Shown here: positions 19,974 through 29,737 of the stretch, in pieces
Layout of the letters: each line of letters begins with the position of its first letter
Numbering within the stretch: the first letter of the stretch is position 1
Assembly (NCBI GenBank): GCA_944392105.1
Contig: CALXVM010000011.1
Coordinates: 1-56,510 of the forward strand
DNA: 56,510 nt
Direction of reading: 5' to 3'
Origin: an uncultured Clostridia bacterium
GTDB lineage: Bacteria; Bacillota; Clostridia; TANB77; CAG-508
Notes under the pieces: model-generated
The model's database searches: none
What the model was told of the DNA's origin: nothing
What the model saw: the letters and a program-made list of their open reading frames with translations, nothing else
Program-made: the position numbers and the translations under genes

Positions 19974-20771
19974 TTATATTCTTTTTAAATTTAAGATTGT
20001 GCGTGCAAAATCTAATAAGTCATCTAAATCATTCTCGATCACATCTTTTAAAATTGTTTCATTTGCTTTTTTATAATCATGTACTGCAATATTTCTAAAA
20101 CCTATCATTTTTTTCATATTATCAGCCATTGGCTTTGTAATTAAGCCATTTTTTTGTAGTAGTTCCAAGGCTTCTCTTTTTTCTTGTGGCATTCCTAATT
20201 TCCTACAATAAACAATATACATAGCAATATCAGTTACTAATTCGCAACTTCTTTGCAAATTCAGTACAATACTATCTAATCTTCTATAATCATTTAAATT
20301 TTCTGGATTGTCTTCATATTCTTCATTAATTCTTTTGATGCATCTTTCTATACTTTCAAACTTATTTAAAATAACTGCTTCATTTTCCATATATTGTTCC
20401 TTTTTAACATTTTCAATGATTGCTTTTCTACTTTCATTTAATTCTAAATATTCACGGAACATGTCTAATTTATATAAATCAAATTGAAAACTATCTTTAC
20501 AATATAATACTTTACCATTCATTAATATTTCATATCGAAAACTATCAGAAATAGTATTTAAATCAATTAAATCGACATCTTTTTTTAATATTTGTTCTAA
20601 TTTTTCTGTCATTTCAAAAAGTTGTTTTTTAGTTATGTTTTCATTACTTTTTATAGCAATATCAATATCGCTATCTGCTCTTTGGTCTCCGCGAGCATAA
20701 CTACCAAACAAAATAATAGCATTACAATTAAATTGAGCATTTAATATATGAATAGCTTCTTCAAAATTCAT
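19974..20771 (-). CDS. single-chain MntA antitoxin-HepT toxin fusion (type VII TA)
   Basis: A 265-residue two-domain protein. Residues 1-~100 are a minimal nucleotidyltransferase with the MntA signature GSX10DXD (Gly23-Ser24, Asp35, Asp37). Residues ~128-265 are a HEPN/DUF86 HepT domain with the RX4HXY motif (Arg226, His231, Tyr233). In known systems MntA AMPylates the HepT tyrosine to silence its RNase; normally these are two genes. Here they are one open frame with no sign of frameshift. At codon 128 an in-frame ATG (20390) is preceded by AAAAAGGAAC, so a free HepT of 138 residues, the normal toxin size, might also be made (inference). The promoter lies at 20801-20829; the gene is monocistronic. 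Confidence 0.87.
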   Translation of the reverse strand: MNFEEAIHILNAQFNCNAIILFGSYARGDQRADSDIDIAIKSNENITKKQLFEMTEKLEQILKKDVDLIDLNTISDSFRYEILMNGKVLYCKDSFQFDLYKLDMFREYLELNESRKAIIENVKKEQYMENEAVILNKFESIERCIKRINEEYEDNPENLNDYRRLDSIVLNLQRSCELVTDIAMYIVYCRKLGMPQEKREALELLQKNGLITKPMADNMKKMIGFRNIAVHDYKKANETILKDVIENDLDDLLDFARTILNLKRI

Positions 20772-20800
20772 TTTTTACACTTCACCTTTCTATATTTTCA

Positions 20801-20829
20801 ATTATGTCATAATTTTAGTGTTTTTTCAA
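20801..20829 (-). promoter_or_regulatory. promoter of the MntA-HepT gene
   Basis: TTGAAA and CATAAT on the minus strand are 17 bases apart, ~30 bases before the start codon. The spacer (AAACACTAAAATTATGA) differs at only a few positions from that of the tgt promoter (AAACATCAAAATTATGG). Confidence 0.7.
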
Positions 20830-20961
20830 TAGATTTATTGTATTATATAGTATAATATTAATCTCCTTTTGAAATTAGTATCTTTTATTTTACTTATTTA
20901 TTTTTTTACTTTACATTTTAATTCAATGTTTTATAATATTCATTTTTCAACCAATTATGTA

Positions 20962-21081
20962 AAAAGCAATAAATGTAGTATTTTGTAGTGAGACAAGGTC
21001 TTACAATTTGTGATTTAGCACAAATTGTAAGTAGCTGTGCGTCCGCAGTCGAACGAAAAAATTACTACATTTATTGCTTTT
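20962..21081. repeat. nested inverted-repeat element B
   Basis: A perfect 19-bp outer inverted repeat (20962-20980 with 21063-21081, AAAAGCAATAAATGTAGTA) encloses a 13-bp inner one (21000-21012 with 21019-21031, loop ATTTAG). The spacers are unequal: 19 bases left and 31 right, the right one G+C-richer (contains GCTGTGCGTCCGCAG). The design matches element A at 9448, including the words GCTGTGCG and CAAGGT, although arm sequences differ. It lies between queA and the MntA-HepT promoter. Confidence 0.72.
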
Positions 21082-21099
21082 CAATTATATATTTAAAGG

Positions 21100-21152
21100 T
21101 GACCTGTCCCCATTTTCCCAATTTGGGAAATTTGGACCTGTCCCTAATTTCC
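21100..21152. repeat. GACCTGTCCC palindromic intergenic repeat, copy 2
   Basis: TGACCTGTCCCCATTTTCCC is followed by AATTTGGGAAATTTGGACC and TGTCCCTAATTTCC, an imperfect palindrome pair. Read on the minus strand it begins GGAAATTAGGGACAGGTCC two bases after the TAG of queA. It belongs to the same family as the second half of the copy at 45726-45843. Confidence 0.75.
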
Positions 21153-21154
21153 AA

Positions 21155-22210
21155 CTATTTTATAAACATTGCATCGCCAAAGCTAAAGAAACGATATTTC
21201 TTTTCTACTGCTTCATTGTATGCTTTCATTATAAAGTCTTTACCTGCTAATGCAGATACTAACATTATTAATGTAGATTCTGGTAAGTGAAAGTTTGTTA
21301 TTAATGCATCTATGCATTTGAATTTATAACCTGGATAAATGAATATGCTTGTGTCTCTTTCTGTTGCTTCTACCATGCCATTTTCGTCTGCAATTGATTC
21401 TAATACTCTACAAGATGTTGTACCAACTGCAATTACTCTATGTCCTTCTCTTTTTGCTTTGTTTATTTTGTCCACGTCTTCTTGTTTTATGTAGAAATGT
21501 TCTGAGTGCATATCGTGTTCTTCTACATTTTCTACTTTTACAGGTCTAAATGTACCAATACCAACGTGTAATGTTACATTTGCTATTTCTACACCTTTTG
21601 CTTGTATTTTTTCTAAAAGCTCATTTGTAAAGTGCAAGCCTGCTGTTGGAGCTGCTGCTGAACCTTCATATTTAGCATATACAGTTTGATATCTATCTTT
21701 TTCTTTTAATTTTTCATGAATATATGGCGGAAGTGGCATTAAACCAATTTGATCTAATACTTCATTAAATATTCCATCATATTCAAACTTTACTTTTCTG
21801 TTTCCATTTTCTAGTTTTTCAAGTATTTCTGCTCTTAATAGAATTTTTTGATTTTCTTTTTGCTCAAGCACACCTTCTCCAAAAATAACTTTTGTACCAG
21901 GCATAAGTCTTCTTCCTGGTCTTACCATTACTTCCCATATATCCCCATCAATTCTATTTAAAAGCAAAAATTCTATATGTGCACCTGTTTCTTCTTTTAC
22001 GCCATAAAGTCTAGCAGGAATAACTTTTGTGTTATTCCTTACTAAGCAGTCTCCTGGCTCTAGATAATCTATAATGTCTTTAAATATTTTATCTTCAATA
22101 GTTTTATTTTTTCTGTCTAATATCATTAATCTAGATTCATCTCTATTTTTTATAGGAACTTGTGCTATTAGTTCTTTTGGTAAATTATAATTAAAATCTG
22201 ATACTTTCAT
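21155..22210 (-). CDS. queA: S-adenosylmethionine:tRNA ribosyltransferase-isomerase
   Basis: A 351-residue enzyme that transfers the ribosyl part of SAM to preQ1 in tRNA to give epoxyqueuosine. Family landmarks are the N-terminus [24 protein letters not shown], the central [14 protein letters not shown] and [19 protein letters not shown] near the end. The start at 22210 is chosen because it gives the canonical N-terminus and has GGTGGAG six bases upstream; it overlaps the preceding stop as TAATG. It is the last gene of the ileS T-box operon. A palindromic repeat follows its stop codon. Confidence 0.97.
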   Translation of the reverse strand: MKVSDFNYNLPKELIAQVPIKNRDESRLMILDRKNKTIEDKIFKDIIDYLEPGDCLVRNNTKVIPARLYGVKEETGAHIEFLLLNRIDGDIWEVMVRPGRRLMPGTKVIFGEGVLEQKENQKILLRAEILEKLENGNRKVKFEYDGIFNEVLDQIGLMPLPPYIHEKLKEKDRYQTVYAKYEGSAAAPTAGLHFTNELLEKIQAKGVEIANVTLHVGIGTFRPVKVENVEEHDMHSEHFYIKQEDVDKINKAKREGHRVIAVGTTSCRVLESIADENGMVEATERDTSIFIYPGYKFKCIDALITNFHLPESTLIMLVSALAGKDFIMKAYNEAVEKKYRFFSFGDAMFIK

Positions 22211-23583
22211 TAAACGCTCCACCCTATTTCTATTTCTTCTCTATTGGCAAATAGTTTTTCTATTCTTTTTATTATACTTTTTATTTCTTCAATAACATTT
22301 TGAGGTTCTTTTAGTGCATCTAGCTCATATGTAAATTCAAAATCTGCTGGAGTTGCTGGTTTTACACTGTATATTTCTTGTGGCACCCCAATTCTACTTG
22401 TATCTGCTGCCATAACTTGACATTGCATATAGTCTGTATACCATCTTTTTAAACCTACTACTTTTTCATCTGTATAACCATACATACTGTAGTCATGTAG
22501 AGCTGGTACTGTATATTCATTTTCTTCTGAATTTCTCTCTAATGTATGTAGAAACTCATGTATAAATACTTCTTCTGGAAATGTATTTACAGATGCATTA
22601 TATGTAAAACTATAGTTATTTTTTTCTGGTATTTTTACATTTGAATACCCTATTCCATAGTAGTCCATGCCTCCAAGACCAATCCAGTCATGAATATCTC
22701 CTGTTAAGTTTTTGTTAATGTCACCTAATTTCATTACTACAAAAATATGGTCATAGTCTTTTCCTTGTATATAGCTGTCTATTAGCCCTGCTGCGTCTTC
22801 TTCTGACAAGTAATATCCATTTTCTTCGTCATAAGAAAGACTTGTTATTGGCTCTGTAATTTCTATTGTTTCATACTCTGCTGACATTCTTCCACCGCTT
22901 ATAGTTCTTATACTATCTTTAAATCTAGACATATTGCTTTCTATGTTTACCACATCTGCTCTATCCATGCTTTCTTGTACTTTTGTACTGGTACCACCTT
23001 GATTAATTACAGCATCTGTGTTTTCTAGTATAAAACATACAAAATTCCATTTTGTACTTGTGTCTGGTGTTCCTGCCTCTATTTTAAAGTCTGAAAACCA
23101 AGCGGTTCCTTTTGATTTTTCTTGGAATCCGCCTAATCTAAAACCAATGTTAACAACATCTCTATTTCTAGAGTTAAATAACATTTCTATCTTAGTCCAA
23201 TCCTTTGTGCCTGTTAAAGATTTAGATCTTTCTGTTGTATCTTCTATACAAATATGTGCTCCACCACTTACCATATTATCTGCATTTTCTACATTTTCTG
23301 TTTTTACCATACAAGTTACTCTATATGGTGTATTAGGAGTAACCTGTACTTCTTGGAAAAACATTGCATCATTATAATCTTCATTAGTTAACTTATAACT
23401 ATTTGTATCACTATATTTTATTTCTTTGTCTCTTTCAAACATAGTTAAATGTGGTTCTCTAACACTTTTCATATAATAATTGAAATTATATTTGTTATAT
23501 ACGGATACAAATATTGCAATAAATATAAATAGTATAATTAACAAGATTACATTTTTTATTAATTTACCTTTTCTTATTGCCAT
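22210..23583 (-). CDS. membrane-anchored protein with HExxH metallopeptidase-like motif
   Basis: A 457-residue protein that I cannot assign to a named family. It has a basic N-terminus, one transmembrane segment (about residues 11-29) and an extracellular part. Residues ~60-172 look like a beta-sandwich, carbohydrate-binding-like domain ([10 protein letters not shown] ... [13 protein letters not shown]). Residues ~180-400 hold a candidate zinc site HEFLHTLE (His342, Glu343, His346, Glu349), followed by [10 protein letters not shown]. The pattern suggests a secreted, anchored metalloprotease; the third ligand is uncertain. It begins five bases after ileS and its stop overlaps queA (TAATG), so it is embedded in a tRNA-related operon. 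Confidence 0.72.
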   Translation of the reverse strand: MAIRKGKLIKNVILLIILFIFIAIFVSVYNKYNFNYYMKSVREPHLTMFERDKEIKYSDTNSYKLTNEDYNDAMFFQEVQVTPNTPYRVTCMVKTENVENADNMVSGGAHICIEDTTERSKSLTGTKDWTKIEMLFNSRNRDVVNIGFRLGGFQEKSKGTAWFSDFKIEAGTPDTSTKWNFVCFILENTDAVINQGGTSTKVQESMDRADVVNIESNMSRFKDSIRTISGGRMSAEYETIEITEPITSLSYDEENGYYLSEEDAAGLIDSYIQGKDYDHIFVVMKLGDINKNLTGDIHDWIGLGGMDYYGIGYSNVKIPEKNNYSFTYNASVNTFPEEVFIHEFLHTLERNSEENEYTVPALHDYSMYGYTDEKVVGLKRWYTDYMQCQVMAADTSRIGVPQEIYSVKPATPADFEFTYELDALKEPQNVIEEIKSIIKRIEKLFANREEIEIGWSV

Positions 23584-23588
23584 AAAAT

Positions 23589-26369
23589 TTAATTCCTTTC
23601 AATTTTATGCATTACTTCACTACATCTATGGCATAGTGTAGGATAGTCTTTGTCTTCTCCGACTGTAGTAGAATATGTCCAACATCTTTCACACTTATCT
23701 CCATCTGCTTTTTCTACTTTAACACCGATTTTTTCTGCATCTCTTCTTTCATTTTTTTCAATTGCTAATCCAGAGATTATGAATACTTCTTGTAATAATT
23801 CTCTATTATCCTCCAAGAATTTATATTCATCTCCATCAGTGTACAAAGTAACTTTTGCATCTAAAGAATTTCCTATTGTCTTATTAGCTCTTTGAAGCTC
23901 TAATTCTTTTGCAACAATGTCTTTTAATTCTATAATTTTATTCCATTTTTCTGTTAATTCTTTGTTGTCATATTTTTCATTTACTTTTGGCCAATATGCA
24001 AGCATTACACTTTCTACCTCTTCATCTTTTGTGTGAGGCATGTATTTCCAAATTTCCTCTGCTGTATATACAGTCATAGGTGCTAGCATTTTAACTAAAG
24101 CATCTAGTATAATGTACATTGTTGTTTGAGCAGCTCTTCTTTCTTTAGAGTCTTTTAAAGATGTATATAATCTATCTTTTATAATGTCTAAATAGAATGT
24201 ACTCATATCTGTAACGCAGAATTGATTGATATCACGATATACCATGTGGAAATCGTAGTTTTCATAATTTTTAGTGCAGTCTCTTATTAATTTGTTTAAT
24301 CTAGTTAATGCCCATTTGTCTATTTCTTGTAGGTCTTCATATGCTACTGGATTTTCTGGGTCATAGTCACATGTATTTCCTAAAATATATCTTGCTGTAT
24401 TTCTTATTTTTCTGTATACTTCAGAAATTTGTTTTAATATTCCTTTAGAAATACTTACATCTGACTTGAAGTCTGAAGAAAGTACCCAAAGTCTTAAAAT
24501 ATCAGCACCATATTCTTTTACTATATCTTGTGGAGCTATTCCGTTTCCTAAAGATTTAGACATTTTTCTACCTTGGTCGTCTACTATAAATCCGTGTGTT
24601 AAAACTTGTTTATATGGAGCTATTCCGTTTACAGCAACAGATGTAAGCATTGAAGATTGGAACCATCCTCTGTATTGGTCTTGTCCTTCTAAGTATAAAT
24701 CTGCTGGATAATTTATTCCTCTTTCTACTAAAACTCCTTGATGTGATGAACCAGAGTCAAACCATACATCCATTATGTCTGTTTCTTTCTTAAACTCTTT
24801 ACAACCACAATGTGGACAAGTTGCACCTTCTGGCATTAGGTCTTTTTCGTCTTCGTCAAACCAAGCATTTGAACCTTTTTCTCTAAATATAGCTTGGATT
24901 TTCTTTATACTTTCGTCTGTAACATATTCTTTTCCACAATCTTTGCAATAGAATATTGGAATTGGCACACCCCATGTACGTTGTCTTGAAATACACCAGT
25001 CATTTCTGTCTCTTATCATTTCAGAAATTCTTTCTTCACCCCATGATGGGAACCATTTTACTTTCTTAACTTGTTCCAATGTTTCTTTTCTAAATCCATC
25101 TACAGATGCAAACCATTGGTCTGTGGCTCTATAAATTATAGGCTTTTTACATCTCCAACAATGTGGGTATGAGTGCATTAATTCTTCTTGTTGTAATAAG
25201 TATCCATGTTCATCTAACCATTTTATAATTTCTGTATTAGATTTTGCATAATACATTCCTGCAAATGGTCCTGCACCTTCTGTTTGATGTCCTTTTGCAT
25301 CAACTGTAACTACAATATCTAATCCATTTTTTAATCCACATAAGTAGTCTTCCTTACCATATCCAGGTGCTGTATGAACTGCTCCAGTACCCATTTCTAG
25401 GTCTACTTTAACAGTATCGTCACTTCCTAAAACTACTTTAGAAGTTCTGTCTAAGAAAGGATGCTTGCATAATACACCTTCTAATTGTGAACCTTTAAAT
25501 GTTTTAATTATTCTGTAATTTTCTATACCTGCTTTTTTCATTACTTGGTCTACTAAGTCTTTTGCCATAACTAATTTTTCGTTATTTGCTTCCACAACAG
25601 CATATATAAACTCTCCATCTACTGTAATTCCCATATTACCTGGCAATGTCCAAGGTGTAGTTGTCCAGATAACTATTGATGTGTCATTTGTTACAACTCC
25701 GTTTCCTTCTACAACTGGGAATTTTACAAATATTGATGTTGCTTTGCTGTCTTTATATTCAATTTCAGCCTCTGCTAATGCTGTTTCGCACTCTGTACAC
25801 CAAAATACTGGTTTTAATCCTTTATAAATGTAACCTTTTTTATACATATCTCCAAAAACGCCAATTTGTCTTGACTCAAATTCTGGTTTTAATGTAATAT
25901 ATGGATTTTTCCAGTCTCCTAATACTCCTAATCTTTTAAATCCTTCTGATTGTTTTTCTACAAACCCTAAAGCAAAGTCTCTACAAGTATTTCTAAATTT
26001 ATTTACTCCAACTTTGTCTCTATCTAATCCTAATACTTCAATTGCTTTTCTTTCTGTTGGAAGTCCATGAGTATCAAAGCCTGGAACATATGGTGTATAA
26101 TATCCTTCCAAGTTTTTAAATCTAACAATTGTGTCTTTTAAAATTTTGTTTAGAGCATGGCCTAAATGAATTTCTCCATTTGCATATGGAGGTCCATCAT
26201 GTAATACAAATGACTCTTTTCCTTCATTTTTCTTTAACATTTTTTCATATAGGTCATTGTCCAATACTTCTTCCTTAATCTTTGGTTCATTTTCTGGCAA
26301 ATTTCCTCTCATAGGGAAATCTGTTTTTGGCAAATTTAATGTTGCCCCATAGTTTTTCTTTTCTTCCAT
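23589..26369 (-). CDS. ileS: isoleucyl-tRNA synthetase
   Basis: A 926-residue class I synthetase that charges tRNA-Ile and edits valine. It carries the HIGH-type motif as HLGH (residues 68-71), a CP1 editing domain (WTTTPWTLPGN, GTGAVHTAPGYG), KMSKS at about residue 600 and a C-terminal zinc site CERCW...CHRC. Full length and bacterial type. GGGAGG precedes the start. Expression is controlled by the T-box leader upstream. Downstream, the metallopeptidase-like gene and queA follow without a gap. Confidence 0.98.
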   Translation of the reverse strand: MEEKKNYGATLNLPKTDFPMRGNLPENEPKIKEEVLDNDLYEKMLKKNEGKESFVLHDGPPYANGEIHLGHALNKILKDTIVRFKNLEGYYTPYVPGFDTHGLPTERKAIEVLGLDRDKVGVNKFRNTCRDFALGFVEKQSEGFKRLGVLGDWKNPYITLKPEFESRQIGVFGDMYKKGYIYKGLKPVFWCTECETALAEAEIEYKDSKATSIFVKFPVVEGNGVVTNDTSIVIWTTTPWTLPGNMGITVDGEFIYAVVEANNEKLVMAKDLVDQVMKKAGIENYRIIKTFKGSQLEGVLCKHPFLDRTSKVVLGSDDTVKVDLEMGTGAVHTAPGYGKEDYLCGLKNGLDIVVTVDAKGHQTEGAGPFAGMYYAKSNTEIIKWLDEHGYLLQQEELMHSYPHCWRCKKPIIYRATDQWFASVDGFRKETLEQVKKVKWFPSWGEERISEMIRDRNDWCISRQRTWGVPIPIFYCKDCGKEYVTDESIKKIQAIFREKGSNAWFDEDEKDLMPEGATCPHCGCKEFKKETDIMDVWFDSGSSHQGVLVERGINYPADLYLEGQDQYRGWFQSSMLTSVAVNGIAPYKQVLTHGFIVDDQGRKMSKSLGNGIAPQDIVKEYGADILRLWVLSSDFKSDVSISKGILKQISEVYRKIRNTARYILGNTCDYDPENPVAYEDLQEIDKWALTRLNKLIRDCTKNYENYDFHMVYRDINQFCVTDMSTFYLDIIKDRLYTSLKDSKERRAAQTTMYIILDALVKMLAPMTVYTAEEIWKYMPHTKDEEVESVMLAYWPKVNEKYDNKELTEKWNKIIELKDIVAKELELQRANKTIGNSLDAKVTLYTDGDEYKFLEDNRELLQEVFIISGLAIEKNERRDAEKIGVKVEKADGDKCERCWTYSTTVGEDKDYPTLCHRCSEVMHKIERN

Positions 26370-26444
26370 AATTCCTCCCTCTTGTAAATGTTTTTTGTTT
26401 TTTGCTTATATTTTATAAATTTTAAAATACAAGAAATTAAATAA

Positions 26445-26709
26445 GCAAATAAAACAAAAAACATTTCAATCCTAAAAATTATTAGGACGAAATGTTTAAA
26501 TTCCGCGGTACCACCTAACTTAGAAAAGTAAAACTTTTCTCTCTTATTTTCTCACTTACGTAGAGCATACGGCTTAATTTACTATTATTTCAAAAAAGCA
26601 ACTAAAAGGTGATAATAGTTAATAAAGTTCCTGCTAAATTCTCAGCAACCTTTAGCTCTCTGTAGGCTGTTTAGTAACTATCTTGTCCTTTATCTTCGTT
26701 TTTATCAAT
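26445..26709 (-). promoter_or_regulatory. T-box riboswitch controlling ileS
   Basis: The minus-strand leader has a long stem I, whose base pairs AGTTACTAAA with TTTAGTTGCT. Beside it, at 26611-26613, is an ATC triplet in the specifier position (Ile codon). The T-box core AGGTGGTACCGCGG lies at 26502-26515; its TGGT matches the A73-CCA end of tRNA-Ile. A terminator hairpin follows at 26461-26495 (ACATTTC...GAAATGT), with a T run. Uncharged tRNA-Ile would favour readthrough into ileS and the two genes behind it. Confidence 0.94.
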
Positions 26710-26715
26710 GGTAGT

Positions 26716-26744
26716 ATTATATCATCATGTATAATATTTTTCAA
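26716..26744 (-). promoter_or_regulatory. promoter of the ileS T-box operon
   Basis: TTGAAA and TATAAT on the minus strand are exactly 17 bases apart, placing the transcript start near 26709, just before T-box stem I. Confidence 0.75.
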
Positions 26745-26871
26745 TATTTTCTGTGAAAATTTTATAGTATAATTATGAATTTATAATATGTCCTATAAAA
26801 TTTTATTTATCATGTCAAATTATTTTTATGTCATACATATGTCAGTTTTTTCTTTAAAAATACCACTTATT

Positions 26872-26900
26872 TTGACTTTTTCATAATTTCGATGTATAAT
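26872..26900 (+). promoter_or_regulatory. near-consensus promoter of the small foreign-composition gene
   Basis: TTGACT, a 17-base spacer and TATAAT lie 49 bases before the start codon at 26950. It is among the best sigma-A matches in the window, which suggests strong constitutive expression. Confidence 0.8.
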
Positions 26901-26949
26901 AAAGTTAGCTTATTTTTAAGCCTTATATCAACACTTGGAGGTCTTTGAA

Positions 26950-27213
26950 ATGTATTATGGTGAACTTGAAAGTTTGCGGTACGGAAATGTCCTAGTCAAG
27001 GCATTTGACGGGGATCATCGGCTCGTGGGAGTTGGACTCTACTTCGGTAGAGGCAAGGGTAAAATTTATCTGCAGGAAGAGATTGATTCTTCCGAAGATA
27101 AAGAAGCACTCACAGAAGCCATTGCTAAGGCTTGTTCAGAACAACGTAAGATCAAGGTAGTATGGGAGCTGCAGGAGGAACCGCAGGAACAGCCTAATGC
27201 TTCTGAGGGCTAA
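26950..27213 (+). CDS. 87-residue protein of unknown function, foreign base composition
   Basis: I do not recognise this family. The protein is acidic, with a predicted beta-rich first half (GNVLVKAFDGDHRLVGVGLYFGRGKGKIYL), a helix (DKEALTEAIAKACSEQ), a short strand (KIKVVWEL) and a Gln/Glu/Pro-rich tail. It has no signal peptide or membrane segment. The start is the ATG at 26950, with GGAGG eight bases upstream; an in-frame TTG at 26935 would contain that site. G+C is about 45-57% in the lines I counted, against ~30% next door, so recent acquisition is likely. It is a self-contained unit: strong promoter, palindrome and terminator, opposite in direction to its neighbours. Confidence 0.78.
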   Translation: MYYGELESLRYGNVLVKAFDGDHRLVGVGLYFGRGKGKIYLQEEIDSSEDKEALTEAIAKACSEQRKIKVVWELQEEPQEQPNASEG

Positions 27214-27249
27214 CACTTCTCCGTGCTATACAACTTTGGTGTTGATGCT

Positions 27250-27266
27250 AGGAGGCAATGCCTCCT
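27250..27266. repeat. AGGAGGCA/TGCCTCCT palindrome
   Basis: A perfect 8-bp inverted repeat around one A, 36 bases after the stop of the small plus-strand gene. It contains both a Shine-Dalgarno and an anti-Shine-Dalgarno sequence. It may be part of a tandem 3' hairpin with the terminator directly following. Confidence 0.6.
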
Positions 27267-27268
27267 AC

Positions 27269-27305
27269 AAAAGAGGTGGACACGTCAAACGTCTCCACCT
27301 CTTTT
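27269..27305. terminator. terminator shared by the 87-residue gene and eno
   Basis: AAAAGAGGTGGA pairs with TCCACCTCTTTT across a G+C-containing loop that extends the stem (ACGT...ACGT), followed by ATTTTT on the plus strand. It lies between convergent genes: 55 bases past the small gene and 20 bases past the eno stop. Confidence 0.88.
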
Positions 27306-27325
27306 ATTTTTACATATTTTAGTTT

Positions 27326-28660
<1,335 letters not shown>

Positions 28661-28767
28661 TTATAATTAACATTAAAATACAAAATTACACAAAATATTT
28701 TTATTATATATTGAATATAAATTAATAAATTAAATTTTTATGTCTTCTTGCATTCTAATGTTATTTT

Positions 28768-29622
28768 CTATTTTTTTGATATAATTTGGCTTTTTATAGC
28801 ATGTTGCTGTTCTTCTATTTGGTCTATATATGTCTTTTTCTTTTTAGGTAATTCATTTTGTGAATTTTCACTATTTTTCATAGATTTTAATTTTCTATTT
28901 ATGTTCTTCCTTTTTCCAAGTTCATATACATTTGCCTCATTTCGTTTGCCATATTCATGTCTACTTTGCTCATCTATTCTGCCAAATTCATCATTTATAA
29001 TTAAATCGCCTATGTCTTGGTCACTTTCTGTAATATACTGTTCTTTTTCTTTTCTGTATTTTACCACATTTATATTGTGGTTTTTGTATATTGGCTCAGT
29101 ATATATTTCCTTTTTTTCATTGTGATTTTCAGACAAGTACTTATTAATTATACTTCTTTCATTTTTACTAAAACTTTCTAATGGTTTATTTAAATTTTGA
29201 TAAACCCAAATTATATGTCTGTCAGAATTAGAATATTCTGAATGAAGTAGGTCCTCATAACTGTATTCAACAATAAACTTTGAATTTTCAATTTTTATTG
29301 TTAAATTTGACCATAATTCTTGTTCTGGCTTCCTTGCTAGCCTTCTTAGTTCTTTTATTGAATTATACAGCTCTTCTACTAATTTAAGATACATTTCTTC
29401 ATCTAAGCTAAACTTGCTTGGAATTTCATATACATTAACTGGGTTTTTCTTAAGTATTCCTTTGGGATAATAATAAAAGTATAGCTCTCCAGTTTGCAAA
29501 TTATTTATTTGATTTGTTATAGATGCATACAAGTATATTTTATCCCACTTTTCTGGAATCATATAAAAGAGTTGTCTTTGTATTTTAGCATATTCCAATT
29601 TTATACTAGGACTGGAAAGCAA
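28768..29622 (-). CDS. YezG/DUF600-like immunity protein with C-terminal extension
   Basis: A 284-residue protein. The first ~150 residues match the YezG (DUF600) family pattern: IPEKWDKIYLYASI, GELYFYYYPKG and a late SDRHIIWVYQNL. YezG proteins are immunity partners of LXG-type toxins such as YeeF. Residues ~160-284 are a charged Lys/Glu/Asn-rich tail with no recognisable fold, longer than usual for the family. No toxin gene is nearby. The TTG start is inferred from AGAGGGG ten bases upstream; no in-frame ATG gives the full domain. It sits between gpmI and eno, 115 bases from gpmI. Confidence 0.68.
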   Translation of the reverse strand: MLSSPSIKLEYAKIQRQLFYMIPEKWDKIYLYASITNQINNLQTGELYFYYYPKGILKKNPVNVYEIPSKFSLDEEMYLKLVEELYNSIKELRRLARKPEQELWSNLTIKIENSKFIVEYSYEDLLHSEYSNSDRHIIWVYQNLNKPLESFSKNERSIINKYLSENHNEKKEIYTEPIYKNHNINVVKYRKEKEQYITESDQDIGDLIINDEFGRIDEQSRHEYGKRNEANVYELGKRKNINRKLKSMKNSENSQNELPKKKKTYIDQIEEQQHAIKSQIISKK

Positions 29623-29737
29623 TAAAAATCATCCCCTCTTGCGATTATTATTACATATATTTTTCTAATAATTATTATATTTTTTAACGTACTATATATT
29701 AGACATTATATAGCACATTTTTATTAATACTATATAA

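Noticed and set aside
19974..20771. Frameshift or assembly join creating the MntA-HepT fusion
   Set aside because: The frame is continuous, the linker is ordinary coding sequence and both domains are complete. Only a survey of homologues could reopen this.
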